Shown here: piece after piece, positions 1 to 7,970 of the stretch
How positions within the stretch are numbered: position 1 is the first letter of the stretch
Layout of the letters: each line of letters opens with the position of its first letter
Virus record (IMG/VR): IMGVR_UViG_3300046167_000292
Location: 1 to 28,546 of that record
Length of the DNA: 28,546 nt
Reading direction: 5' to 3' (one strand)
From: a virus
The notes under the pieces: generated by a model
Seen by the model: only the letters and a program-made list of their open reading frames with translations
What the model was told of the DNA's origin: nothing
The model's database searches: none
Position numbers and translations under genes: made by a program

Positions 1-1637
1 TAGCTAAAGGTAATAAGCAAACAGAAGAAGGCTTAAAGGGAGTTGAAAGCGCATCTAAAGACACAGCAAGAGGTGTAAGAGGTATTGGTAATGCTTTAAA
101 AGCAGCAGGTATTGGTTTGGCTATTGCTGCCTTTGCCAAGCTAAAAGAAATATTTGAACAAAACCAAGTAGTAGCAGATGCGTTTAATACAGCATTTGAG
201 TTTATATCTATTGCGTTTAATGACTTCGCCAATTTTGTTATAAATAATGCTAGTGTAGTAACAGATTTTTTTAAAGCTATATTTGAAGACCCTATTGGTT
301 CTCTTAAAACGTTTGGCAATTTAGTCAAGGAGAATATCATAGAAAGGTTTGAAAGTTTTTTAGATACTCTAGGATTTATTGCTAGTGCTGTTAAAAAAGT
401 ATTTGCAGGGGATTTTGCAGGTGCATTAGATGATGTAAAAAATGCAGGTAAGGAATATATCGAGATATACACAGGTGTAGAGGGTACTTTTGACAAGGTT
501 GCAGATGGTGTAACAAAGGCAGTAAAAGCAACTACTAAATATGTTAAAGAAACAGGCAAAGCTGCAGCAGCAAATGTAGAACTAGAAAAAACAGCTAGAC
601 TTGCAGAAGCAGCCAATCAGGGGTTAATTGAGAAATACGACAGACAAGCTGAACAATTGCGACAAACAAGAGATGACGAAAGCAAGAGTTTTGAGGAGCG
701 TATAAAAGCTAATGAGGAATTAGGGAAACTACTAGACGAACAAGAAAAGGCTATGATGGCTAATGCTAATGCTAGGGTATTACAAGCAGAAGCAGAACTA
801 GCTAAAAACAAAGAGAATATAGACTTACAAATAGCCTATCAAGAAGCCCTTAACGAACAGGCAGGTATTGAGGCGCAAATAACAGGCTTTAGAAGTGAGC
901 AACAAACAAACACTAACTCACTATTAAGAGAACAAACAGACTTACAAAATGAATTAGCACTTATAGGAAAGTCAGAACGTGAGATAGAAAGGCTAGAACT
1001 ACAACAAGACTATGACGCTAAAAAGCTACTTATAGAGCGTGAGATAACAGACGAAGCACAAAAGAATGAAATGCTTATTGCTCTTAAAAAAGACTTTGAT
1101 GGCAAAATAAATGGCTTAAACGAACAAGCTGCTGATAATGAGATTACGTGGGCTAAAATGACCCAAGACCAAAAACTCGCTTATGCTCAACAAGGATTAG
1201 CAGGTTTAGCAGCTAATTTAGGTAAAGAAACAGCAGCAGGTAAGGCAGCAGCAGTAGCACAGGCGTTAATTACTACTTATCAGGGCGCACAGCAAAGTTA
1301 TTCATCTTTGTCAATGATACCTATTGTAGGGCCTGCATTAGGTTTTGCAGCAGCAGCAGCAGCGACAGTAGCAGGTTTAGCAAACGTTAAAGCTATTACA
1401 TCTACCAAAACACCACAAGTAGCAGGTGGGGGGGGTACACCAAGCGTAAGCGCACCAAGTAGACCAAGCGCACCACAACCCCCTGCATTTAATTTAGTAG
1501 GAGCAGGAGCAGGAAACCAATTAGCAGAAACAATAGCAGGTCAAAACGAAAGACCTATTAAAGCGTTTGTAACATCACAAGATGTAACAACTGCACAAAG
1601 TTTAGAGCGTAATATAGTAGAGGGCGCATCAATATAG
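1..1637 (+). CDS. Tape measure protein (continues from 28447..28546)
   Basis: The frame is open from base 1 and joins the ORF that starts at ATG 28447 without a break, giving about 578 residues across the window ends. Long helical, Ala/Gln/Glu/Lys-rich coiled-coil stretches occupy the middle, two hydrophobic segments lie before them, and an Ala/Gly-rich hydrophobic segment (encoded near 1240..1400) is followed by a Pro/Ser/Ala-rich tail. This architecture is typical of siphovirus tape measure proteins, which set tail length and help DNA pass the membrane. It follows the tail chaperone and distal tail genes, the usual place. It is short for the family, suggesting a short tail (inference). TTG 117 is an internal codon, not a start. 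Confidence 0.85.
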   Translation, partial: AKGNKQTEEGLKGVESASKDTARGVRGIGNALKAAGIGLAIAAFAKLKEIFEQNQVVADAFNTAFEFISIAFNDFANFVINNASVVTDFFKAIFEDPIGSLKTFGNLVKENIIERFESFLDTLGFIASAVKKVFAGDFAGALDDVKNAGKEYIEIYTGVEGTFDKVADGVTKAVKATTKYVKETGKAAAANVELEKTARLAEAANQGLIEKYDRQAEQLRQTRDDESKSFEERIKANEELGKLLDEQEKAMMANANARVLQAEAELAKNKENIDLQIAYQEALNEQAGIEAQITGFRSEQQTNTNSLLREQTDLQNELALIGKSEREIERLELQQDYDAKKLLIEREITDEAQKNEMLIALKKDFDGKINGLNEQAADNEITWAKMTQDQKLAYAQQGLAGLAANLGKETAAGKAAAVAQALITTYQGAQQSYSSLSMIPIVGPALGFAAAAAATVAGLANVKAITSTKTPQVAGGGGTPSVSAPSRPSAPQPPAFNLVGAGAGNQLAETIAGQNERPIKAFVTSQDVTTAQSLERNIVEGASI

Positions 1638-1650
1638 TAAAATATAAAAA

Positions 1651-1670
1651 ATAAACGTTATAGTTATATG
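1651..1670 (+). promoter_or_regulatory. Candidate phage late promoter, copy 1
   Basis: The motif CGTTATAGTTATATG (1656..1670) is fused to the start codon of the protease gene. The same string with one variable base recurs before the genes at 6068 and 24272, and without the ATG before the terminase at 21717. An A-rich run precedes it. As a -10-like element it would give a nearly leaderless mRNA. The promoter role is inferred from recurrence and position. Confidence 0.55.
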
Positions 1671-2591
1671 AGGATAGTCGAACTTATTTTAGATGAAAAT
1701 AGTGTAGAGGGTATAGAGGCTATCTCTATTGTAGAAAACCCTGCCATTGAGGAGGACTTTGTTGCACTAAAAAATGAAGAAGTACAACTAGCAGAAGTTG
1801 ACAAACAACTATTAGTAGGTGCTTTGCTTATTCCTAATAAACCTATATACAGGCGTAAGGGAGAAGATGAGTATTATATTTACTTCTCTAAAGACACTAT
1901 CCGTAAGGCTGCTGAAATGTACCTTATGAAAGGCAATCAGAACAACAGCACACTAGAACACCAACACAGCCTAAATGGTTTAACGCTAGTAGAGAGTTGG
2001 TTAGTAGAAGATGAAACACACGATAAGTCTAGGAAGTATGGCTTAAACGTACCTGTGGGTACTTGGATGGGTGTAGTCAAAGTAAACAACGATGAGGTTT
2101 GGAATGACTATGTAAAAACAGGCAAAGTAAAAGGCTTCTCAATAGAGGGGTACTTCATTGACAAGATGGAAAGACCTAAAGAACCTATAAACGACTTTGA
2201 AGAAGAAGAAGCAGAGGAGATGCTATCTTATATACGTAGAATTGTAAGAGATGACAAACGTTATAAAGACGGTAAGAAAGAAGAACTAGAAAGCTATTCA
2301 GACTATCCTGATGCTGTAAAGAATAACGCACAAAGAGGCATAGACCTAAACAAAGAGGTAAACAACAAATGTGCAACTGATGTAGGTAAGATACGAGCGC
2401 AACAATTAGCACAAGGTAAACCTATTAGCGAAAACACTATTAAACGTATGTACTCTTATTTGTCAAGAGCAGAGGAGTATTACGATGAAGGAGATACTAA
2501 AGCTTGTGGTACTATATCCTACTTGTTGTGGGGTGGTAAAGCTGCAAAGAGATGGGCTGAAAGCAAACTAAAAGAATTAGACTTATTGTAA
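1668..2591 (+). CDS. Prohead protease, XkdF / peptidase S78_2-like, with extra C-terminal domain
   Basis: The N-terminal ~170 residues look like XkdF-type putative phage serine proteases, which mature the prohead. Conserved-looking points are an opening with SIVENPAI (residues 20-27), a His cluster LEHQHS (97-101) and KGFSIEG (155-161), whose Ser158 is the expected nucleophile. An acidic linker (~175-185) leads to a second domain (~205-305) with SDYPDAVKNNAQRG and a Cys/Trp-containing end (CGTISYLLWGG), seen in other phage structural proteins as far as I recall. It lies just upstream of scaffold and capsid, the normal order. Part of it (1945..2444) is duplicated at 3302..3801. ATG 1668 is fused to a candidate promoter. 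Confidence 0.75.
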   Translation: MRIVELILDENSVEGIEAISIVENPAIEEDFVALKNEEVQLAEVDKQLLVGALLIPNKPIYRRKGEDEYYIYFSKDTIRKAAEMYLMKGNQNNSTLEHQHSLNGLTLVESWLVEDETHDKSRKYGLNVPVGTWMGVVKVNNDEVWNDYVKTGKVKGFSIEGYFIDKMERPKEPINDFEEEEAEEMLSYIRRIVRDDKRYKDGKKEELESYSDYPDAVKNNAQRGIDLNKEVNNKCATDVGKIRAQQLAQGKPISENTIKRMYSYLSRAEEYYDEGDTKACGTISYLLWGGKAAKRWAESKLKELDLL

Positions 2592-2728
2592 TGCCTAGAA
2601 AATTAGACACAGCAAAGGTTATAAAACCTAAAGTAAGACGTAAGGGTGTACACGCTAAAACAAAAATGAGTAGCATAAAGGGCAGTAAGAACTATAAAAA
2701 AAAATATAAAGGACAAGGCAAATGTTAA
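2591..2728 (+). CDS. Small basic protein, 45 aa
   Basis: The ATG overlaps the last base of the protease stop codon. The 45-residue product is very basic (about 17 Lys/Arg) and ends in GQGKC. It could bind nucleic acid or be a small virion component; I do not recognise a family. Its stop overlaps the next small ORF, so the set looks translationally coupled. It would be missed by a 60-codon cut-off. Confidence 0.5.
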   Translation: MPRKLDTAKVIKPKVRRKGVHAKTKMSSIKGSKNYKKKYKGQGKC

Positions 2729-2859
2729 AGAGATTTTTGACACCATCACACACAAGCCCTAAAAGTAGTAAACGTGGATGTTTATGTGCTGACAAAGACA
2801 CTTACAGTACTAAATGCTGTAAAGGTAAATTAATCAATCAAGGAATAGGTAAAGTATAA
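2722..2859 (+). CDS. Small cysteine-motif protein, 45 aa
   Basis: The ORF overlaps the previous one by 7 bases. It carries four cysteines in a CxC-(x9)-CC pattern (C20, C22, C32, C33) with GCLCADKDTYSTKCCKG, then ends with a QGIGKV-like tail. The spacing could form a small zinc site or disulfides. I believe similar tiny proteins occur in head gene clusters of Bacteroidetes phages, but cannot verify it here. Position between protease and scaffold suggests a small head component. Confidence 0.5.
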   Translation: MLKRFLTPSHTSPKSSKRGCLCADKDTYSTKCCKGKLINQGIGKV

Positions 2860-2867
2860 TATATATT

Positions 2868-3281
2868 ATGAAAACAAATAAAAACACAATGAGCAAGATT
2901 GCTCAAATACATAAAGAAGAATTATCTGCTGAAAAGGTGGAGTTAAATATGCAGCAAGATATTGATAAGGTGTTGGATAGGTTAATATCTGAATTTCAAT
3001 CTTTACGAAGTATTGAGGGAGATATTGATGTGCAGTTTGAAAAAGTAAAAAGGGCAAAAGCAGATTTAGATGATTTTATCCGAGATGCTAAACAAGCACA
3101 AAAAGAAACTCAAAAAAGAGTACAAGAAGCAAATCAAGTTAAAGCTAAAGCAGAAAAAGCTGCAAAAGATTTAGGTGTAGATGCTAAAGCAATAAAAGGG
3201 TATAACGAAATAGATGACATTATATCCGAAGCTGAAGAAGAAATTAGGAATATAACTTCTTTTATTAAGCAGGTATCTTAA
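2868..3281 (+). CDS. Coiled-coil protein, possible head/assembly component
   Basis: 137 residues, almost entirely helical and charged (Lys/Glu/Ala/Gln heptad-like runs from about residue 15 to 105), with no signal peptide or membrane segment. It lies between the protease and a partial second copy of the protease. I do not recognise a family; a scaffold-like or other assembly role is possible from context only. Its base composition looks more A-rich than its neighbours. It sits inside the segment bounded by the two protease copies (2445..3301), so it may have arrived with the recombination that made the duplication. Confidence 0.55.
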   Translation: MKTNKNTMSKIAQIHKEELSAEKVELNMQQDIDKVLDRLISEFQSLRSIEGDIDVQFEKVKRAKADLDDFIRDAKQAQKETQKRVQEANQVKAKAEKAAKDLGVDAKAIKGYNEIDDIISEAEEEIRNITSFIKQVS

Positions 3282-3301
3282 AAATGTAAAATAAGTTAAA
3301 T

Positions 3302-3801
3302 ACAGCACACTAGAACACCAACACAGCCTAAATGGGCTTACGCTAGTAGAGAGTTGGCTAGTAGAAGATGAAACACACGATAAGTCTAGGAAGTATGGCT
3401 TAAACGTGCCTGTGGGTACTTGGATGGGTGTAGTCAAAGTAAACAATGACGAAGTTTGGAATGACTATGTAAAAACAGGTAAAGTAAAAGGTTTCTCAAT
3501 AGAGGGGTACTTCATAGACAAGATGGAAAGACCTAAAGAGCCTTTAAATGACTTTGAAGAAGAAGAAGCAGAGGAGATGCTATCTTATATACGTAGAATT
3601 GTAAGAGATGACAAACGCTATAAAGACGGCAAGAAAGAAGAATTGGAAAGCTACTCTGACTATCCTGATGCAGTAAAAAACAACGCACAAAGAGGCATAG
3701 ACCTAAACAAAGAAATAAACAACAAATGTGCAACTGATGTAGGTAAGATACGAGCGCAACAATTAGCACAAGGTAAACCTATTAGCGAAAACACTATTAA
3801 A
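3302..3801 (+). pseudogene. Partial second copy of the prohead protease gene
   Basis: These 500 bases align to 1945..2444 with no gaps (constant offset 1357). I count about 25 differences (~95% identity); about 23 are synonymous and the other two are I/L and V/I changes. The frame is intact but closed upstream by TAA at 3292..3294, with no ATG, so it lacks the N-terminal third and the C-terminal ~48 residues. It runs in frame into the scaffold gene, which makes an artificially long ORF (3406..4416). The pattern fits a recently captured allele of a sibling phage, or a strain chimera in the assembly, not a decaying duplicate. Confidence 0.85.
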
Positions 3802-3825
3802 AAAATAAATAGTTATAGTTATATG
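3801..3825 (+). promoter_or_regulatory. Degenerate late-promoter motif before the scaffold gene
   Basis: GTTATAGTTATATG (3812..3825) matches the CGTTATANTTATATG motif except for the leading C, and is fused to ATG 3823. The preceding A-rich run also resembles the stretch before 1656. This supports 3823 as the true scaffold start. Confidence 0.4.
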
Positions 3826-4416
3826 AAAGCAACCGAAATGTTAAATAAGATTAAAACCTATCTAGGCGAAGAAGCTACTGACATTGTGAATGATGTTGAG
3901 CAAAGCCAAGAAAAGGTTGAACTAGCAACTGCAAAGCTAGACAACGGTACTGTGTTAGAAGCAGAAGCGTTTGAAGCAGGAAAAGAAATATTTATAATTA
4001 CTGAAGATGACAAAGTAGCACTGCCTGTTGGCGATTATACTATGGAAGACGGTAAGATGCTAGTAGTAGCAGAAGAAGGCATTATTGCTGAAATCAAAGA
4101 CCTAGACGAACAAGCTGAAGTAGAGGCTGAAGAAGAAAAAGAAGAAATGGGTTATGTTACTAAAGAAGAACTAGCAGAAGCAGTATCTGAAATCAAAGCT
4201 ATGATTGAGGATATGAAGAAAGAAGAAATGAGCGAAGAAGCAGAAGTAGAATTATCAGAGGAATTACCGAAAGAAGTAAAAGAGGAATTGTCTGAACCTG
4301 CTGCCGAGCCTATTGCTCATAACCCTGAACAAAAAAATAACAATATTGGTGTAAAGTTTGCACAAAACAGAAAGCAAACAACACTCGATAAAGTAATGTC
4401 TAAAATTAACAATTAA
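3823..4416 (+). CDS. Capsid scaffold/assembly protein
   Basis: 197 residues from ATG 3823. The N-terminal part begins MKATEMLNKIKTYLGEE and holds a small beta-rich domain (about 35-95, with LDNGTVLEAEAFEAGKEIF). A strongly acidic, Glu-rich coiled coil (~95-160) follows, then a basic tail near the C terminus (QNRKQTTLDKVMSKINN). This acidic-helix/basic-tail layout directly before the major capsid gene is typical of scaffolding proteins, in which the basic tail contacts the capsid protein. A start at GTG 3406 is possible on paper but would fuse a protease fragment, so I reject it. Confidence 0.7.
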   Translation: MKATEMLNKIKTYLGEEATDIVNDVEQSQEKVELATAKLDNGTVLEAEAFEAGKEIFIITEDDKVALPVGDYTMEDGKMLVVAEEGIIAEIKDLDEQAEVEAEEEKEEMGYVTKEELAEAVSEIKAMIEDMKKEEMSEEAEVELSEELPKEVKEELSEPAAEPIAHNPEQKNNNIGVKFAQNRKQTTLDKVMSKINN

Positions 4417-4427
4417 AATTAAATAAA

Positions 4428-5348
4428 ATGCCAAACCCAACTATTACAAGTTCAAGTTACGCAGGAGAGTTTGCAGGAAAATATCTTGCTGCTGCACTTT
4501 TGTCTGCTGATACACTAGATAGCGGAACTGTTACTATTTTACCTAACGTAAAGTATAAAGCTGCTATGAAAGTAGGTTCTTTTGCAAATCTTGTCCGCTC
4601 TGCTGACTGTGATTTTGACGATAGCACCTCTACAATGACACTAACCGAGAAAGTACTTACTCCTGCTGAATTGCAAGTAAACTTACAAATCTGTAAGAAA
4701 GAATTACACGCAGATTGGGAAGCTGCTCAAATGGGCTTTAGTGCTTTTGATGAATTGCCACCTTTATTCTCTGACTTCGTTATCGCACAGGTAGCTGCTG
4801 AAGTTGCTAATGCAACTGAAACTTCTATTTGGTCAGGTAGCACAGGAGAAGGTTCTTTTGATGGTTTTGATACTCTATTAACTGCTGACGGTGGTGCTGA
4901 TGTAACTGCTGCTTCTGTTGATAGTACAAACGTAATTGCACAATTAGGTGCTATTGTAGATGCTATTCCTTCTACTGTTTACGGAAAAGAAGACCTAAAC
5001 CTTTATGTATCTTCAAACATTGCTAGAGCGTATGTACGTGCTTTAGGTGGATTTGTTGCTACTATTGGTGGTGCAGGTACAGATAACAAAGGTTCACAAT
5101 GGTACAACGGTGGTCAGCTTTCTTTTGAGGGTATCAACATTGTTGTAGCTAAAGGACTTGCTGATAACACAGCAATTGCAGCACAGAAATCTAACCTATT
5201 CTTTGGTACAGGTCTATTAGATGACCGTAACGAAGTTAAAGTTATTGATATGGCTGACCTAGATGGTTCACAAAACGTAAGAGTTGTGATGCGTTACACA
5301 GCAGGTGTACAATACGGAGTAAGAGGCGATATCGTTCTCTACTCATAA
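4428..5348 (+). CDS. Major capsid protein
   Basis: 306 residues, with low charge and many Ala/Gly/Thr/Ser residues, and no signal or membrane segment. It follows the scaffold and is followed by a strong terminator, as for a highly expressed gene. Two Cys residues are visible (in SADCDFDD and LQICKKEL). The middle contains LNLYVSSNIARAYVRALGG and the end GVQYGVRGDIVLYS, a finish resembling HK97-fold major capsid proteins of Bacteroidetes phages. The codon choice, with few rare-looking codons, agrees with high expression. Assignment rests on order, composition and remembered family resemblance. Confidence 0.8.
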   Translation: MPNPTITSSSYAGEFAGKYLAAALLSADTLDSGTVTILPNVKYKAAMKVGSFANLVRSADCDFDDSTSTMTLTEKVLTPAELQVNLQICKKELHADWEAAQMGFSAFDELPPLFSDFVIAQVAAEVANATETSIWSGSTGEGSFDGFDTLLTADGGADVTAASVDSTNVIAQLGAIVDAIPSTVYGKEDLNLYVSSNIARAYVRALGGFVATIGGAGTDNKGSQWYNGGQLSFEGINIVVAKGLADNTAIAAQKSNLFFGTGLLDDRNEVKVIDMADLDGSQNVRVVMRYTAGVQYGVRGDIVLYS

Positions 5349-5365
5349 TTTTAACTAACATAGAA

Positions 5366-5400
5366 AGGGTGGGTTAGGTATATCCTACCTGCCCTTTTTT
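5366..5400 (+). terminator. Rho-independent terminator after the capsid gene
   Basis: A long imperfect hairpin (AGGGTGGGTTAGG pairing with CCTACCTGCCCT around a TATAT loop, one bulge and two wobbles) is followed by six T. It lies 17 bases after the capsid stop and probably sets capsid mRNA level and stability. Confidence 0.8.
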
Positions 5401-5415
5401 AATAAATAAATAAAT

Positions 5416-5952
5416 ATGAGTTGTGCAATAACAAAAGGTAGAGGTATAGGCTGTAAGGCAGCTTATGCAGGTATCAAAAATGTATATATACTTGATTATA
5501 GCGCAGCGATTGCAGCGTTAAGCCCTTCATCAGGAACGGTAACATTACCATCAGATGGAAATACTGAATTTTTCAAGTTTGAAGTAAAAGGTGGTCAAAC
5601 ATCTTTAGAAACAAGCGTAACATCGAGCAGAGAAAATGGAACTACTTTTTATGAAAGTACTCTAAATATTACTTTTCAAAACCTAGATGTTGAAACACAA
5701 GAGGAGATAAAACTCTTAAACAGAGGTAGAGCGCACTATGTTGTTGAACTATATCCTGACGGTACAGGTACTACAAAGTACTTGCTAGTAGGAAAAGACA
5801 ACGGTGCAGAGGTTACAGGTGGTACTATTGTAACAGGAGCAGCAGCAGGGGATTTACAAGGGTTTACACTTACAGCGACAGCTAGTGAGGTTAATCCGCC
5901 ATTCTTCTCAACTGTGCCTGATGTAGATGCTACAACTATTACTCCTGCTTAA
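5416..5952 (+). CDS. Major tail tube-like protein
   Basis: 178 residues, beta-rich, opening MSCAITKGRGIGCKAAYAGI with a Cys pair, and containing SRENGTTFYESTLNITFQ and a region of hydrophobic/Thr alternation. The opening with a cysteine-containing start followed by a VYILDY-like strand resembles a virion protein family of Bacteroidetes phages generally taken as tail tube. It has its own unit: capsid terminator upstream, another terminator downstream. Alternative: a head decoration protein. No catalytic motif is visible. Confidence 0.55.
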   Translation: MSCAITKGRGIGCKAAYAGIKNVYILDYSAAIAALSPSSGTVTLPSDGNTEFFKFEVKGGQTSLETSVTSSRENGTTFYESTLNITFQNLDVETQEEIKLLNRGRAHYVVELYPDGTGTTKYLLVGKDNGAEVTGGTIVTGAAAGDLQGFTLTATASEVNPPFFSTVPDVDATTITPA

Positions 5953-5963
5953 TATATTTTTTA

Positions 5964-5971
5964 TATATTTG
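5964..5971 (+). promoter_or_regulatory. Host-type -7 box TATATTTG
   Basis: It fits the Bacteroidetes sigma-A -7 consensus TAnnTTTG, but no TTTG lies about 20 bases upstream. If active it would start RNA near 5975 and run into the terminator at 6002..6033, giving a transcript of roughly 60 bases. It could be chance in AT-rich DNA. Confidence 0.3.
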
Positions 5972-6001
5972 CGTAGAGTATAAGTTTTTTTTGATTATGA
6001 T

Positions 6002-6033
6002 AGAGGGGGGTGCATTAGCATCCCTCTTTTTTT
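6002..6033 (+). terminator. Rho-independent terminator after the tail tube gene
   Basis: GAGGG and CCCTC close a stem with TGC/GCA around ATTA, followed by a run of T. It insulates the tail tube unit from the portal operon, whose candidate late promoter starts 23 bases later. Confidence 0.75.
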
Positions 6034-6055
6034 ATTACAAATTCTCACTTTTTAT

Positions 6056-6070
6056 CGTTATACTTATATG
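6056..6070 (+). promoter_or_regulatory. Candidate phage late promoter, copy 2
   Basis: CGTTATACTTATATG is fused to the ATG at 6068. It differs from copy 1 only at the variable eighth base. It stands 23 bases after a terminator, the same arrangement as at 24260. Confidence 0.6.
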
Positions 6071-6433
6071 AAGATTGTATCAGTATCGCAAACACAAACA
6101 TTTAAGTATATACCAAGAGCAGAGTATGTTACTCAAACGCTTACATATACTGTTACTGATGAACAAACTAACAAGTCTGAAACAATTACAGCATCTACTA
6201 TTGTTGATAGCAATGAAAACTTTTTAACAGCTTCTATGACATTTGGCAGCAGCAACGCACCATTTAGAGAAGGACACTTTTACACACTAGAGGTTTTAAA
6301 TGGCAGCACATTAGTATATAGAGATAAATTGTTTTGTACAGCACAAGCACCTGTAACACAAAGCAGGTATAATGTAAATAAAGACGTTTACGATACAAAC
6401 GATACACACAATAACGATTATATAGTATTATGA
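6068..6433 (+). CDS. Small structural protein upstream of portal
   Basis: 121 residues, beta-rich, with no membrane segment. A central stretch NAPFREGHFYTLEV and a strand with YRDKLFCT look like a small immunoglobulin- or tail-type beta domain. It is the first gene of the portal operon, and its stop overlaps the portal ATG by 4 bases, so translation is probably coupled. I recognise it only as a conserved-looking virion gene of this phage type; exact role unknown. Confidence 0.6.
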   Translation: MKIVSVSQTQTFKYIPRAEYVTQTLTYTVTDEQTNKSETITASTIVDSNENFLTASMTFGSSNAPFREGHFYTLEVLNGSTLVYRDKLFCTAQAPVTQSRYNVNKDVYDTNDTHNNDYIVL

Positions 6434-7038
6434 TACACGCTTTAAGTTTATCGAATTATGTTAGCCCTACTATTGAAGAAAAAAAGGGTAAGGCATTTGT
6501 AACATACGGAGATAAAAACTCATACTTTCAGTACCTAATAGACCGTTACAATGGCAGCCCTACAAACAATGCTGTTATAAACGGTATTAGTGAAATGATA
6601 TACGGTAAAGGATTAGATGCTACTGACAGCAACAAAAAGCCTGATGCTTACGCACAAGCCATTACACTATTACATAAAGACTGTTTACGCAAACTATGTG
6701 CAGACCTTAAATTGTTTGGTCAATGTAGTATGCAGGTAATTTACAGTAAGGATAGAAAAAAGATAGCAAGGGTTGAGCATATACCTGTTGAACAACTAGC
6801 TGCTGAAAAGTGCAACGATAAAGGAGAAATAGAAGCATATTACTACTCTAATGATTGGGCTAAATACAACCGTATTAACCAAGTAAAGCGCATACCTGCT
6901 TTTGGTATGAGTAATGAAGCTATCGAAATTGTTTACGTTAAGCCTTACAGAGCAGGGTACAAGTACTATGCCACCCCTGACTATCAAGGTGGGTTGCAAT
7001 ATGCAGACCTTGAAGAAGAAATATCTAACTTCATATAA
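6430..7038 (+). CDS. Portal protein, N-terminal segment
   Basis: Residues 1-202 of a portal protein, the dodecameric ring through which DNA enters and leaves the head. Portal-like features: TYGDKNSYFQYLIDRY near the start, NAVINGISEMIYGKGL, and a Cys-containing helix before FGQCSMQVIY. Translation stops at TAA 7036, but the sequence resumes in another frame at CAT 7032 (one base appears to be missing in TTC at 7030..7032) and continues seamlessly into the next segment. The complete gene would be 6430..8221, about 596 residues, with three frame breaks. Confidence 0.8.
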   Translation: MIHALSLSNYVSPTIEEKKGKAFVTYGDKNSYFQYLIDRYNGSPTNNAVINGISEMIYGKGLDATDSNKKPDAYAQAITLLHKDCLRKLCADLKLFGQCSMQVIYSKDRKKIARVEHIPVEQLAAEKCNDKGEIEAYYYSNDWAKYNRINQVKRIPAFGMSNEAIEIVYVKPYRAGYKYYATPDYQGGLQYADLEEEISNFI

Positions 7039-7067
7039 ATAACATACAATCAGGATTAAGTCCTAGT

Positions 7068-7970
7068 ATGCTTATTAACTTTAATTCAGGTACTCCTAGT
7101 GCAGAAGAAAGAGAACAAATAGAAAGACGTATCTATGATAAGTTTTCAGGAAGTAGTAATGCAGGTAAGTTTATACTATCGTTTAACGACAGCCCTGAAA
7201 CAGCAGCTACAATAGACCCTGTACAATTAAGTGATGCACACAACCAATATCAGTTTTTAAGCGATGAGAGCAGCCGTAAGATACTTGTAGCGCACAGGGT
7301 AGTATCTCCTATGCTTTTGGGTATTAAAGACAATACAGGGCTTGGAAACAACGCAGAGGAGTTAGAAACAGCTACAAAGCTAATGATGAACTTGGTTATT
7401 AAACCTTTTCAGAACTTACTAATAGAAGCGTTTGATGAAATACTAGCTTATAATAATATATCTCTTAACCTATACTTCAAGACACTACAACCTTTAGAGT
7501 TTATAGAAATTGACAAAGAAATTGTTGATGATGAAACACAAGAAGAAGAAACAGGTGTAAAGTTAGCAAGTGATTTAGATAAATTTGTAGACACAGATAT
7601 TGCTGATGCTCTTATAGATTTAGGACAAGATGAAGAAGAACTACTAAAGGACTTTGAAGTTATAGACGAGCAAGAGGTAGACTACGACAATGACGATGAC
7701 CTAAACCAAAAGATTAAGGAGTTAAACGAGCAAACTAATCTAGCTAGTACAGGTAGTGCCAAGCCATATAGTGAAAGCAAACAAGATGGTAAGTCTAAAC
7801 AAAAAGGTCAAGAGGACAAAACATATTTAGTTAGATATATGTACAATCCTGCAAAGACTAAAGGCACATCTAGAGAGTTTTGCAAAAAAATGGTAAGTGC
7901 TAAAAAGGTATATCGTAAAGAAGATATAAACGCTATGACAAGTAAAGGTTGTAAATGCAGGTTTTGGTAA
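7068..7970 (+). CDS. Portal protein, central segment
   Basis: Continues the portal after the break near 7031; ATG 7068 is probably an internal Met, since coding sense extends back to 7032 (HINNIQSGLSPS). Portal-type features: NFNSGTPSAEEREQIE, then FDDSP-like FILSFNDSPETAATI, then AHRVVSPMLLGIKDNTGLGN, the usual wing/stem region where the polypeptide selects valid partner subunits. An acidic stretch follows. The frame breaks again at 7953..7955, where an extra A turns the expected AAT GCA into AAA TGC and leads to a premature TAA. Confidence 0.8.
   Translation: MLINFNSGTPSAEEREQIERRIYDKFSGSSNAGKFILSFNDSPETAATIDPVQLSDAHNQYQFLSDESSRKILVAHRVVSPMLLGIKDNTGLGNNAEELETATKLMMNLVIKPFQNLLIEAFDEILAYNNISLNLYFKTLQPLEFIEIDKEIVDDETQEEETGVKLASDLDKFVDTDIADALIDLGQDEEELLKDFEVIDEQEVDYDNDDDLNQKIKELNEQTNLASTGSAKPYSESKQDGKSKQKGQEDKTYLVRYMYNPAKTKGTSREFCKKMVSAKKVYRKEDINAMTSKGCKCRFW

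Noticed and set aside
617-811. Minus-strand ORFs across the window (for example 617..811, 2185..2412, 22182..22565)
   Set aside because: They lie opposite well-supported plus-strand genes, have biased composition and no recognisable family or start context.
2259-2265. CGTTATA inside the protease gene
   Set aside because: Followed by AAGAC rather than the TTATA half, inside coding sequence, and altered (CGCTATA) in the second copy.
3406-4416. Single long ORF from GTG 3406 covering the protease fragment and scaffold
   Set aside because: Its first ~140 residues are the partial protease copy and the true scaffold start is ATG 3823, with a promoter-like motif fused to it.
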